Source: Drechmeria coniospora
Lineage: Eukaryota > Ascomycota > Sordariomycetes > Hypocreales > Ophiocordycipitaceae
Length of the DNA stretch: 64,000 nt
NCBI RefSeq assembly: GCF_001625195.1
Contig: NC_054391.1
Span: forward strand, 9,686,552-9,750,551
Direction: 5' to 3'
Shown: piece by piece, positions 45,530 to 56,405 of the stretch
How the letters are laid out: every line of letters starts with the position of its first letter
How positions within the stretch are numbered: position 1 is the first letter of the stretch
Program-made: the position numbers and the translations under genes
The notes under the pieces: generated by a model
Told to the model about the DNA's origin: nothing
What the model saw: the letters and a program-made list of their open reading frames with translations, nothing else
The model's database searches: none

Positions 45530-48500
45530 CTGCTGGCACTAGCACTATTCCACCACGTCCAGAGTGCACAACCAATTGCATTACTTCAATTGTTATTACA
45601 GTAACAGGTGATATTATTACAGAAACAATATACGGTCCGACTGCTGGCACCAATACTATTCCACCGCCAGTAGAATGCACAGCCAATTGCATTACTACGA
45701 TTGTCGTTATTGCAACTGGTGGTATTACAACGAAAACAACACTTGGTGCAACTGTTGGCACGAGCACTTTTCCACCACCACCGGAATGCACAGCAAATTG
45801 CATTACTACAATTGTTGTTACTGCAACTGGTGGTGTTACCACTGAAACAACATACGGTCCGACTGCTGGTACAAGCACTATTCCACCAACACTAGGATGC
45901 ACAGCCAATTGCATTACTACAATCATTGTTACTGCAACTGGTGGTATGACTACGAAAACAACACTTGGTCCAACTACTGGTACAAGCACTATCCCACCAC
46001 CTCCAGGATGCACAGACAATTGAATTACTACAATTGTTATTACCGCAACTGGTAGTATTGTTACAAAAACAACATACGGTCCGACTGCAGGCACAAGTAC
46101 TATTCCACCACCAGTAGGATGCACAGCTAATTGCAATACGACTATTGTTATTACTGCAAAAGGTGGTATTACTACGAAAATAACACTTGGTCCAACTGCT
46201 GGCACAAGAACTATCCCACCAGCGTCTGGATGTAAAGCCAATTGCATTACTACGGTTCTCGTTACTGCAACTGGTGGCATTACTACGAAAACAATACTTG
46301 GTTCAACTGCTGGCACAAGCACTATCCCACCAGCGTTTGGATGCACAGCCAATTGCAAAGGATGCACAGCCAATTGTATTACCACTATTGTTGTTACTGC
46401 AACAGGTGGTATTACTACGAAAACAACATACGGTCCGACTGTTGGCACAAGTACTATCCCACCACCACTAGGATGAACAGCCAATTGCATTACTACAATT
46501 GTCGTTACTGACAACAGGTCATATTACTACGAAAACAACATACGGTCCGACTGCTGGCACAAGTACTATTCCACCACTACTAGGATGCACAGTTAATTGC
46601 ATTACCACCATTGTTGTTACTGCTACAGGTGGTATTACTACGAAAATAACACTTGGTCCGACTGTAGGCACAAGAACTATACCACCACCTCTAGGATGCA
46701 CAGCTAATTGCATTACTACAACTATTGTTACTGCTACTGGTGGTATTACTACGAAAACAACACACGGTCCAACTGCTGGCACAAGCACTATCCCACCACC
46801 AGCAGGGTGCACAGCCAATTGCTTGACTACAATTGTTGTTACTGCAATAGTTGGTATTACTACGGAAACAACATATGGTCCGACTGCTGGTACAAGTATT
46901 ATTCCACCACCACTAGGATAATTGCATTACTAGGATTGTCGTTACTACTACAGGTGGTATTACTACGAAAATAACACTTGGTCCAACTACAGGCACAAGA
47001 ACTATACCACCACCATCTGGATGTACAGCCAATTGCATTACTACAATTATTGTTACCGCAGCTGGTGTTATTACTACAGAAACAACATTCGGTCCGACTA
47101 AAGGCACAAGCACTATCGCACTACCTCTAGGATGCACAGCCAATTTTATTACGACCGTTGTTGTTACTGCAAAAGGTGGTATTACTACGAAAACAACATT
47201 CGGTCCGACTGCAGGCACAAGTACTATCCCACCACCTCTAGGATGCACAGCCAATTGCATTACAACAATTATTGTTACCGCAACTGGTGGTATTACTACG
47301 AAAACAACACTTGGTTCAACTGCTGGCATTAGCACTATCCCACCAGCGACAGGATGCACAGCCAATTGCATTACTACTATTTTTGGTACTGCAACTGGTG
47401 GTATTACTACAGAAACAACATACGGTCCAACTGCAGGCACAAGCACTATTCCACCACCACTAAGATGCACAGCTAATTGTATTACGACCATTGTTGTTAC
47501 TGCAACAGGTGGTATTACTACGAAAACAACACTTGGTCCAACTACTTGCACAAGCACTATCCCACCACCAGCAGGGTGCACAGCCAATTGTATTACAACA
47601 ATTATTGTTACCGCAACAGGTGGTATTATTACGGAAACAACATACGGTCCAACTGCTGGTACAAGCACTATTCCACCTGTAGTAGGATGCACAGATAATT
47701 GCATTACTACGATTGTCGTTAATGCAACTGGTAGTATTACTACGAAAACAACGACTGGTTCAACTGCTGGCACAAGCACCACCCCACCACCTGTAGGATG
47801 CACAGCCAATTTGTATTACGACCATCGTCGTTACTGCAACAGGCGGTATTACTACGGAAACAACATACGGTCCAACTGCTGGTACAAGTACTATTCCACC
47901 ACCACTAGGATGTACAGCTAATTGCATTACTACAATAATTGTTACCGCAACTGGTGGTATTACTACAGAAACAACATACGGTCCTACTGCAGGCACAAGT
48001 ACTATCCCACTACCTGTAGGATGTACAGCTAATTGCAATACCACTATCGTTATTACTGCAACAGGTGGTATTACTACGAAAATAACACTTGGTCCAACTG
48101 CTGGCACAAGAACTATCCCACCAGCGTCTGGATGTAAAGCCAATTGCATTACTACAATTATTGTTACTACCACTGGTGGTATTACTACAGAAACAACATA
48201 CGGTCCGACTAAAGGCACAAGCACTATTCCACCACCTCTAGGATGCACAGCCAATTGTATGATGACCATTGTTGTTACTGCAACAGGTGGTATTACTACG
48301 GAAACAACATACGGTCCGATAGCTGGTACAAGCACTATTCTACTAGTACTAGGATGCACAGATAATTGCATTACTACCATTATTGTTACTGCAACTGGTG
48401 GTATTACTACAGAAACAACATACGGTCCGACTGAAGGCACAAGTACTATCCTACCACCTCTAGGATGCACAACCAATTGTATTACGATCATTGTCGTTAC

Positions 48501-48930
48501 TGCAACAGGTGGTATTACCACGAAAACAACATACGGTCCGACTGCAGGCACAAGCACTATCCCACCACTTTCAGGATGCACAGCCAATTGCATTACTACA
48601 ATAATTGTTACCGCAACTGGTGGTATTGCTACAGAAACAACATTCGGTCCGACTGCTGGTACAAGTACAATCCCACCACCACTAGCATGCACAGCCAATT
48701 GCATTACTACGATTGTCGTTACTGCAACTGGTGGTATTACTACAAAAACAACACTTGGTTCAACTGCTGGCACAAGCACCATCCCACCACCGTCTGGATG
48801 CACAGCTAATTGCATTACTACAATTATTGTTACCGCAACCGGTGCTATTACTACGGCAACAACATACGGTCCGACTGCAGGTACAAGTACTGTCCCGCCA
48901 CTACCAGGATGTATAACCGATTGTATTACT
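45530..48930 (+). repeat. 111-bp coding repeat, about 30 copies
   Basis: Each unit encodes 37 residues of the type TTIVVTATGGITTKTT then LGPTAGTSTIPPPLGCTANCI. Every unit has two Cys (in GCTANC) and is otherwise almost all Thr, Gly, Ile and Pro. Neighbouring units alternate between TKTTLG and TETTYG forms, which suggests duplication of unit pairs. Confidence 0.92.
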
Positions 48931-51900
48931 ACAATTATTATTACTACAACTAGTGATATTATTGTTATAACAACATCTAGTCAACTACCTGATACTATTT
49001 TAACAACAACAATACCAGGTCCTACGGCCGGTACATCGACCATCACACCGCCAGCGGACTGCAAACGTCCTTGTACTACAAGTATTATTGTCATAACATC
49101 CAATGAACCTTCTGATACAGCTGTAACGAGTACAACCCTAGGACCAACGGCCGGTACATCGACCATAACACCACCAGCAGACTGTATGCATCCCTGTACG
49201 ACGAGTGTCAACGTTGTAACAACGTCCAGTCAATCTCCTGATACGGCTTTAACGAGAACAACCCTTGGACCAACGGCCGGCACATCGACGATAACACCGC
49301 CAGCTGACTGCACACATCCTTGTACTACAACTATTATCGTCATAACAACATCCAATCAACCATCTGATACAGCTGTAACGATAATAACCCTAGGACCTAC
49401 GGCTGGCATATCGACCATAATACCGCCAGCTGGCTGCATACGTCCTTGTACTACAACTATTATCGTCATAACAACATCCAATCAACCATCTGATACAGCT
49501 TTGACGATAACAACCGTAGGGCCTACGGCCGGCACATCGACCATAACACCGCCAGCAGACTGTATACATCCCTGGACGACGAGTATTATCGTTGTAATAA
49601 CATCCAGTCAATCTCCTAATACGGCTTTAACGAGAACAACCCTTGGACCAACGGCCGGCACATCGACGATAACACCGCCAGCTGACTGCACACATCCTTA
49701 TACTACAACTATTATCGTCATAACAACATCCAATCAACCATCTGATACAGCTGTAATGATAACAACCCTAGGGCCTACGGCTGGCATATCGACCATAATA
49801 CCGCCAGCTGGCTGCATACGTCCTTGTACTACAACTATTATCGTCATAACAACATCCAATCAACCATCTGATACAGCTGTAACGATAACAACCCTAGGAC
49901 CTACGACTGGCATATCGACCATAATACCGCCAGCTGACTGCATACGTCCTTGTACTACAACTATTATCGTCATAACAAGATCCAATCATCCTTCTGATAC
50001 AGCTTTGACGATAACAACCGTAGGGCCTACGGCCGGCACATCGACCATATCACCACCAACGGACTGCACACATCCTTGCACTACAAGTATTATTGTTACG
50101 CTTGTTCCAACCCAAAGTATTGCACCGTTAAATTGCACTGTTTCGGGATATTTAATACAAGATAAAACTCTGTACGGTGTGGAACTGAATACAGGTTCAC
50201 TATCTATTATCAATAATATTGTCGCTCCTGAATTTACTAGTGCTGGTGATATTAATGCCATAGGATTTAATGTTTTGGATAATTATATATATGGCATTAT
50301 ATCTGTCGGAAACATTGGGAAACTTATTCGTATTGGAGCCGCTGGAATGTCGGAAGTTCTTGATTCTGCAGACATAGCTTTCCCTGCTACAAATGATCGT
50401 TGGGCAATGGGAGATATCGATCGAAATGGTCAACTCTATGTTTCAGCAGCTTTATCTGGGCTATGGAGGCAGATAGATCTTTTTCCTGGCTCAGCCACAT
50501 ACGGTATAGTCGTTAATTCAGGCACTTCACTGCCTATTTCGCATAATATTGCTCATGATTGGGCATATGTACCAGGTGGAGGGGAGTTCTTGTACTCACT
50601 TGTCTATCGTGCTAGTGATGCAACTACTCGCTTAATGCGTTTTAGTTTGGCTACTAAGAGTTGGGATAATACCTTTACCGCACTTGGTAATCTTGGAAGC
50701 AATGTATTTGGAGCAGTATATGCAACTCCGGATGGTTATTTATATGGTGGAGAGAATCTTTCTGGGCAGATATGGAAAGTGTCTGTCCTTACGCCAGAAT
50801 CTGGCGCTCAATTTGTGTCTAATGGACCACCGTCATCTTTGAATGATGGTGCTAGATGTGTGGAGGCTTTGGCACCAATTAATACAACTACGTCTAGTCA
50901 ACCTCCTGATACTGCTGTTACGAGAAGAACCCTAGGACCTACGGCCACAACATCGACTATTACACCGCCAGTGGACTGTATACATCCTTGTACAACGAGT
51001 ATTATCGTTGTAACAACATCCAGTCAACCTCCTGCGGTATTAATAACGACAGTAACCAGCTTCCTCCCCCCTGGGACGCCACCCTATACGAGTACGGTAC
51101 CCCCTGTTGGCACCGTTGCTGGAACTGTTATTATTGGGGTCCCACAGCATATTATAACGATAACAACTACTCTTCCCTCGGGTATACCTCCCTATACAAG
51201 CACTATCCCCCCTACTGGTACTATTACCGGAACAGTCATTATTGGGTTTCCTTCGGGGGCATGTTTGCTATCGACACTGCAACCATCGTGTGCACCTACC
51301 GCTCCAATAGGATGGACTGCATACTACTATGCAAACAAATTTGGTTTTGAAGGAATTGGTTCACCTGGGGCTTTAGATGGTAGTGTTACTATTAAGGGAG
51401 GAACTCCAAACTCGTACCTAGAACAACCTAGATTGAACAAATCGATAACTAATAGGGTATCTTTTCCGCTTGTCGCTGAATATGGCCCAAGAATAGCTAT
51501 TCCTGGTATCATTCAGTTCTATTATTATACATCATATATTAGGAACATTTACGGTATGACGGTAAACGGAAATAACTTTACACTTGTTAACCAAGGATAC
51601 TATGTCCCACCGATTTCCGGACTCTATACATTTTGTGCGTATACTGACAACGGCGCGTTCCTATTCTTCGGTGATGGTAATGCATTTACCTGCAATACAG
51701 GTGCTGTAAATGCATCTTCGCAGCCACTATTATCATATTTGTTGGGGGATTTTAACCAACGTACTGGCGCAAAGAATCCGGCGGTATGTATTAATCAGAC
51801 TTTGGCGGCCGGTTATGCCTACCCATTCCGTCTTGTTTTAGGGCAGTTTGCTCAAAGTTCAGTAAATTCCTTTACTATTAACCTACCAGGCCAGCCCATC

Positions 51901-51969
51901 GTTGTACCAGGTGAGGGTATTTATAGGACTGACGATTTTACTGGTTCGGCATATCCACTCCTATGTTAA
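48259..51969 (+). CDS. Open 3' part of the adhesin: repeats, DUF6923-like and GLEYA-like domains
   Basis: This 1236-codon frame is uninterrupted, but its first Met lies inside a repeat, so it is the surviving end of the larger locus rather than a complete gene. Residues 1 to about 245 are 37-aa repeats, and about 250-610 are 42-aa repeats. Residues about 620-860 resemble the DUF6923 beta-propeller-like domain (GYLIQDKTLYGVELNTGSL, INAIGFNVLDNYIYGI, MGDIDRNGQLYV). One more 42-aa repeat and two PPGTPPYTSTVPP-type linkers follow. Residues about 1015-1180 resemble a GLEYA/PA14 lectin (GWTAYYYANKF and SGLYTFCAYTDNGAFLFFGD). GLEYA domains bind glycans and mediate flocculation or host adhesion. There is no GPI signal at the C-terminus. 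Confidence 0.78.
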   Translation: MMTIVVTATGGITTETTYGPIAGTSTILLVLGCTDNCITTIIVTATGGITTETTYGPTEGTSTILPPLGCTTNCITIIVVTATGGITTKTTYGPTAGTSTIPPLSGCTANCITTIIVTATGGIATETTFGPTAGTSTIPPPLACTANCITTIVVTATGGITTKTTLGSTAGTSTIPPPSGCTANCITTIIVTATGAITTATTYGPTAGTSTVPPLPGCITDCITTIIITTTSDIIVITTSSQLPDTILTTTIPGPTAGTSTITPPADCKRPCTTSIIVITSNEPSDTAVTSTTLGPTAGTSTITPPADCMHPCTTSVNVVTTSSQSPDTALTRTTLGPTAGTSTITPPADCTHPCTTTIIVITTSNQPSDTAVTIITLGPTAGISTIIPPAGCIRPCTTTIIVITTSNQPSDTALTITTVGPTAGTSTITPPADCIHPWTTSIIVVITSSQSPNTALTRTTLGPTAGTSTITPPADCTHPYTTTIIVITTSNQPSDTAVMITTLGPTAGISTIIPPAGCIRPCTTTIIVITTSNQPSDTAVTITTLGPTTGISTIIPPADCIRPCTTTIIVITRSNHPSDTALTITTVGPTAGTSTISPPTDCTHPCTTSIIVTLVPTQSIAPLNCTVSGYLIQDKTLYGVELNTGSLSIINNIVAPEFTSAGDINAIGFNVLDNYIYGIISVGNIGKLIRIGAAGMSEVLDSADIAFPATNDRWAMGDIDRNGQLYVSAALSGLWRQIDLFPGSATYGIVVNSGTSLPISHNIAHDWAYVPGGGEFLYSLVYRASDATTRLMRFSLATKSWDNTFTALGNLGSNVFGAVYATPDGYLYGGENLSGQIWKVSVLTPESGAQFVSNGPPSSLNDGARCVEALAPINTTTSSQPPDTAVTRRTLGPTATTSTITPPVDCIHPCTTSIIVVTTSSQPPAVLITTVTSFLPPGTPPYTSTVPPVGTVAGTVIIGVPQHIITITTTLPSGIPPYTSTIPPTGTITGTVIIGFPSGACLLSTLQPSCAPTAPIGWTAYYYANKFGFEGIGSPGALDGSVTIKGGTPNSYLEQPRLNKSITNRVSFPLVAEYGPRIAIPGIIQFYYYTSYIRNIYGMTVNGNNFTLVNQGYYVPPISGLYTFCAYTDNGAFLFFGDGNAFTCNTGAVNASSQPLLSYLLGDFNQRTGAKNPAVCINQTLAAGYAYPFRLVLGQFAQSSVNSFTINLPGQPIVVPGEGIYRTDDFTGSAYPLLC
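49005..50095 (+). repeat. 126-bp coding repeat, about nine copies
   Basis: Each unit encodes 42 residues with the core LGPTAGTSTITPPADC, THPCTT and IIVITTSNQPSDTAV. The copies keep an exact 126-bp spacing (for example 49261, 49387, 49513). A separate single copy at about 50880-51030 follows the DUF6923-like domain, so the family flanks that domain on both sides. Confidence 0.92.
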
Positions 51970-52160
51970 AAGATACGGAGTATTCGATTATACACCCAAA
52001 CTACACCTTAAAGAAGAGCATCTGGATTATATATAGAGCGCTACGACTTGGCCTTTTTCTACTGTCAAAGTCAAAGCAGCAAGTAGAATGTAACCCCGCT
52101 GCGCGCAGCTCGCGGGCCACTAGCTACTATATAACGCGGTTTTTCTAGTCGAAAGGAAAT

Positions 52161-52340
52161 TGTTGGTTCGGTTCTGGGGGAAACTGGTAATAAGAGATCT
52201 CTTTCAATGGATTCAATTTGGTACGAAAGGAGGGAAAAGAGGCTGCCCCTGAGCGGCTACTTTTATCCTCTCTGTAATCGTGCCCCACACGATTACGTAA
52301 TCCTAGTCTACTATTGGCCACTATATACATATAACACACA
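52161..52340 (-). repeat. Copia 3' LTR
   Basis: About 180 bp ending in AACCAACA on the minus strand. It is related to the solo LTRs at 5835-6027 and 6061-6253 by shared blocks (GTATATAGTG, CTCTTTTCCCTCCTTTCGTA, CATTGAAAGAGATCTCTT, CCCCCAGAACCGAACCAACA). The exact 5' boundary lies within a TGTGTGTG run and is ambiguous by a few bases. Confidence 0.8.
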
Positions 52341-52382
52341 CAGGCAGCTCTTTAAAAAGTGCCAAAAATTGTACCTACCTAT

Positions 52383-55300
52383 TTACTCCCTATCAACCCA
52401 ACCTTCAATACGTATATCTATCTGATTCGTAGATACTAGCCGTTCCAGTACCTTATTGGGCTGGACCTTTGTAATTGCATCGGTTGGGTTATCGTTACCG
52501 TTAATCCAATGGATTTCAGATATCTCCCGTCGCTCGTAGCTTTGTCGTATTGCTATAATGTCAATCATTAACCTTTTCTCGGTAGTTGATCCTAGTTTAA
52601 CTAGGCATTCGTATAGCGAATACGAATCCGTATACATAATAAGGGGGATATTCGGTATCTGTAATCGGCTGGCAATATTATTGACTGTCTGGGTTAATAC
52701 ATAGCCTATATCCAATGCCGATACTGTACCGTATATTTCGGAAGCAAGTACACTTCTAGTAACTCGTTTACACTTGGTAGATGACCAATGTATAATGTTA
52801 CCCTGTATTTTGAACTGCTTATCTGTGTGTTCTGTTTCGTTGGCCAATACAATAACATAGCCAATCTGGGAGGTCAAGTCCTGGTTATTGGTAAATGATC
52901 CATCTGCAAATATAAACATCTTTAGGTCCGTTATAGCTAACGGTAAAAATCGTATTCCGCGATCCTTATGGTCTAATTGCTATTGTATTCGTCGATTAAG
53001 TGCAATAATATCGCTATCGGTAGGTAATTGTGCCTGTGCTGCTACCGAATAGTCCGTTGCTGCCTCTGGTTGACAAATTGAGGCTAGGTATGCTCCACGT
53101 GCCCGTTGTTGGATATATTGCTGGTTGCGGTCTGGATTATTTGCGTCGACTATTTGAAGGCTATTTGCTTGACCTTTCTGGCGTGTATTAATAGTGCCCT
53201 TCTTAAGACTAATTTGTAGACCGTTAAAGTCCTTAACGGATCCATCTGTTAGTATTGTCTTTGGCTTTGCAGTAATATTGTGTTCCTATAGACTATGGTC
53301 TTCTCTTTCCATAAATGCATTGTTACCCAGTTGTATTATATCATCAGTCTGCATTCCTATAATACCAATAGCTCTACTATTGGGACGTGATACCATTAGG
53401 CATTGGTCGTAGCTGCTTTAATCCATTTCTAGTTATTCCCTATAGTGGTTTTGGTACGTAAGGAACCAATGTGCTCCAGCCTCTGGGATCCCGTATAGTA
53501 GTCGCATAACGCGGAATATAGTACCCTCTGGGTACCTATTTTTAATTTCCCGAGGTAGCCTGGCTAGGATTTTGCGGTATAATGGTGTAGCCGACTGGGT
53601 GTATGCCTGCGTAATATCCCGTAGTGCTAGTTGGAATCCGTAATGCTGTTGTAGCATTGGGGCTATAGCCAATATATGGCGTTGGCTACAGCGGAGGATA
53701 GTTGGAGACTGTATTAGAATAAACCGTTTATCGTAGTCACTATGGCCCTGTACTACTAGGCGGGATTTCTCAAACGGAACATCAGTAGCCTTATCCTTTA
53801 TTTCCCGTACTAGTCGTAGGCCAAAGAACCGGGTATTGTGTACCGTAGGGTCGAATTGGATAGGTATAATAATACTACGGCCAATTAGGCTATTAATTTC
53901 CGTAGCATCAGATAATTCAAACGGTTTTCCGGCAGTAGTAATCTTCCCTTGCGCTCGTAACTGTAGGGATAACTCCCTGTCGTTGTGTTCCTTTTGCGAT
54001 AAAAACGCACTATGCATATCCAGTATTTGTATAGTAGCAAATAACTGTGCAAATTCCTCGTTATAGGATATCTACTGCCGCGTTGTACGTAAAGGGTAAC
54101 GATATATAGTAGGTACTGTAACTGGTGTACCTGGTGTACCCGGCTTACAGTGTATAGTGTCTACTATCCCTGGTGCATCCGGGTTACGGCGGGTAGTAGG
54201 TACGGCAACTGGTGTATCTGGGTTACGGCGGGTAGTAGTTGCGGCAACTGGTGTATGTATTGTCTCTACCGTACTAGGGTCTTCGTAATACGGTTTAACG
54301 TAACTATTCCGGAAGGTCGATATCTTAGTACCAATATTTACACGAATATTAGCGCCGTTAACACCTATTACTTTGTAAGGTCCGGTCCATCCCGCCCGTC
54401 CTGATCCTTTAGCTGTACGGTATACTAGAACATTACTACCAATTGGTAGCGATAATGGTAGTACTGCAATAGTATCGGGACCGTTACGGGCCTGTAGTGC
54501 ACTATTTACCTTCATTTTAGCCTGCCTTACCCGTAGTTCCCGCATTGCATTATCCAAAGCCTTTGCGCGTTTTACTATGCCTACTGAAGGTGGTGAATCC
54601 ATATGTAGTCTTGGTAAAGCACCGAAAACAAGGAGTGTTGGTACAAGGCCATTAGGTCCTGCAGTATTATTTACAGCCTTTACAGCCATCTGTAATATTG
54701 CTTCCTTTGTAGCCAATTCTCCTAGTTCTTTACCTATAATTTGGTAGGCCCGGCGTAGTGGTCGGTAGTACCGTTCTATTTTACCAACTGACCAATGTGC
54801 CTCTGTCGGTACTTGGTTGCAAACAATTCCCATTAATCGTGCTTCTGCCCGGAATGTAGATGCAGTAAAATTAGTACCAGCATCTGTAGTTAGTACATCA
54901 GGAGGTCCTAAGTATATATCAATCCAGCATTCTCGTAACTTTTCCCAAGTAGTCTGTAGAGTCATATTGGGTAAAAATCTTGCAGCTTGAAATGCTGTTG
55001 CGGCATCCACTACATGTAGGGTTTTATTGCTGTCTAGGTCCATAACATCTACTATAATGTTATAGTTAAATTCCATATCGTCCTTTAACGTAAATTTAAA
55101 TCTAGTAGGTGCGTTCCCCTTGATTTGGCAATAGTGGCAAAATTTATTCATTAATGCAATCCGGTTATATTCGATCTCGTTACCGGAACGTTGCAATAAA
55201 TTGTATAATTTAGCAACTGATGGGTGGCTACACCGTCGGTGTATTTAACGCATTTGTACATCTGTTAAATAGATAGCTGCGTTTTCTTCAGGTCGTAGCA

Positions 55301-55465
55301 AAAACCACGGGTGTCCCCATTTCCTAGTTACTGGTATTGTAATCTTTCCGGTCTTAGTGTATTTAACGATTTTTTTTTCTGTGAATTAAAATATGCCCCT
55401 AGTCGGTCTAGGTCTCGTAGGCATAGTAGAAATAGTGTTTTCGTTCGCATAATATGGAATGTTAT
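52383..55465 (-). pseudogene. Copia pol remnant: integrase, reverse transcriptase, RNase H
   Basis: One frame runs from about 55370 to 52383. It holds an HHCC zinc-binding region (HRRCSH near 55240, CHYC near 55130), an integrase core with DVMDLDS, TTDAGTNF and a later Glu in GKIERYY, a copia RVT_2 reverse transcriptase (RDITQAYTQS, LYGIPEAG), and an RNase H domain opening FADGSFTNN. In-frame stops lie at 55245-55247, 54072-54074, 53433-53435, 53418-53420, 53286-53288 and 52980-52982. The upstream LFLLCL...DRLGAYF part (55370-55465) is shifted by one base at an A9 run (minus strand; T9 on plus at 55370-55378). Confidence 0.88.
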
Positions 55466-56405
55466 TGTTAAAATTACTGGTATTTATACTAGTAAGACTA
55501 CCCAAATAGGATACTATCCTATGCGTTGCTATTTGCAACACCGGGCAGTAGTACTACTGCTTGCCCATATACTACCACTGTACTGCACGTACAGGTAGTA
55601 TATTGAGTTAACGAATTGCACTTGCTATGCCAATTCTCCTCGCCTCGACTTAGTACAATTGATGGCAGTACTACTGCCCAGCCAATTTACTACTGTCGCA
55701 CGTTACGTGCAAGTGGTACTTGGTCGACCAAGCAAGATTATTGATCGGGCCGTTAATTAACGCGCTCCCAACTACTACTAGTAGTTGCCCGCCAACAGTA
55801 CTACTATTGTGCGGAAGGACCCACCTAACTGCAACTAGCAGTTGCTTGCCAGTAGTACTACTACTGGCCCGCTCGACTACTGCAGCACTACTGCTGTACT
55901 GTCGCGACCGAACCCTAATACTAATTAACCCTGCTAGTTGCAATCAACTGGCAGTATGACTCAACCAGAGTATTTGGAGCTGCATTGAATGTAAGCAGAT
56001 TGTTCGGAGATGCATTGTATGGAATCAAACAGAATTCCAATACGTGCACATTGCACTAATTGAGGTACTACCTCTCAGGTATAAAATGGTCCTACCTTTC
56101 CTACACTCTTAGATAGTTAGGTACACACACACGAGACACGCACACGCTGTAAAGACACACACGCACGCGCGCAAGCAAGCACAAGAAACACAACAGTCTT
56201 TCTTTTCTGAATCGTCCCTTGGTACTACTATTTGACTTGTTCAAATCTGTATTCCCTGCCCAGTTACTAACTGGTGCACTTCCTGCTATTACTAACAGCC
56301 TCGATTAATATCCATTTTGGATAGTTTGCAACTGAACTTCTACTGCGCACCCTTCCTATTTTACCCCTTTATTCCAAGAGGTATTTCCCCTTTCATTTTT
56401 TAAAA
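55466..56405. mobile_element. 940-bp solo-LTR-like insertion in the copia element
   Basis: The insertion is flanked by a perfect 5-bp duplication GTTAT (55461-55465 and 56406-56410). Removing the insertion plus one duplicate (945 bp) exactly rejoins the copia protease frame to its continuation. The insert starts TGTTAAAA on the plus strand. It has a TATA-like TATAAAAT at 56090-56097 followed by CA-rich leader-like DNA, and it contains no protein-coding sequence. This fits a solo LTR of another family. Its other end (TTTAAAA) does not show the canonical CA, so a different terminal-repeat element is possible. Confidence 0.7.

Larger units (their letters stand above)
44858..51969 (+). pseudogene. 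Giant Ser/Thr-rich adhesin locus, 5' half broken
   Basis: The ATG at 44858 opens a signal peptide (NIKTLARFILAILTLYMHFIYG). The repeat frame takes over after about 45052 through an unplaced intron or a frameshift. Then come about 30 repeats of 37 aa, nine repeats of 42 aa, and a C-terminal lectin-like region. The repeat frame is interrupted by TGA at 46021-46023, TGA at 46474-46476, a one-base gain near 46509, TAA at 46919-46921 together with loss of about nine bases, and an extra T at about 47811. From there to 51969 the frame is open. Such proteins are cell-wall adhesins. Sequencing error in long repeats is an alternative explanation for the one-base changes, but not for the two TGA codons, which replace conserved Cys TGC. 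Confidence 0.8.

Noticed and set aside
45027..48815. Long minus-strand ORFs (up to 495 aa, Val/Pro/Gly-rich) across the adhesin
   Set aside because: They are the antisense of the 111-bp coding repeats; the plus strand has the signal peptide, the domain structure and the conserved C-terminus.
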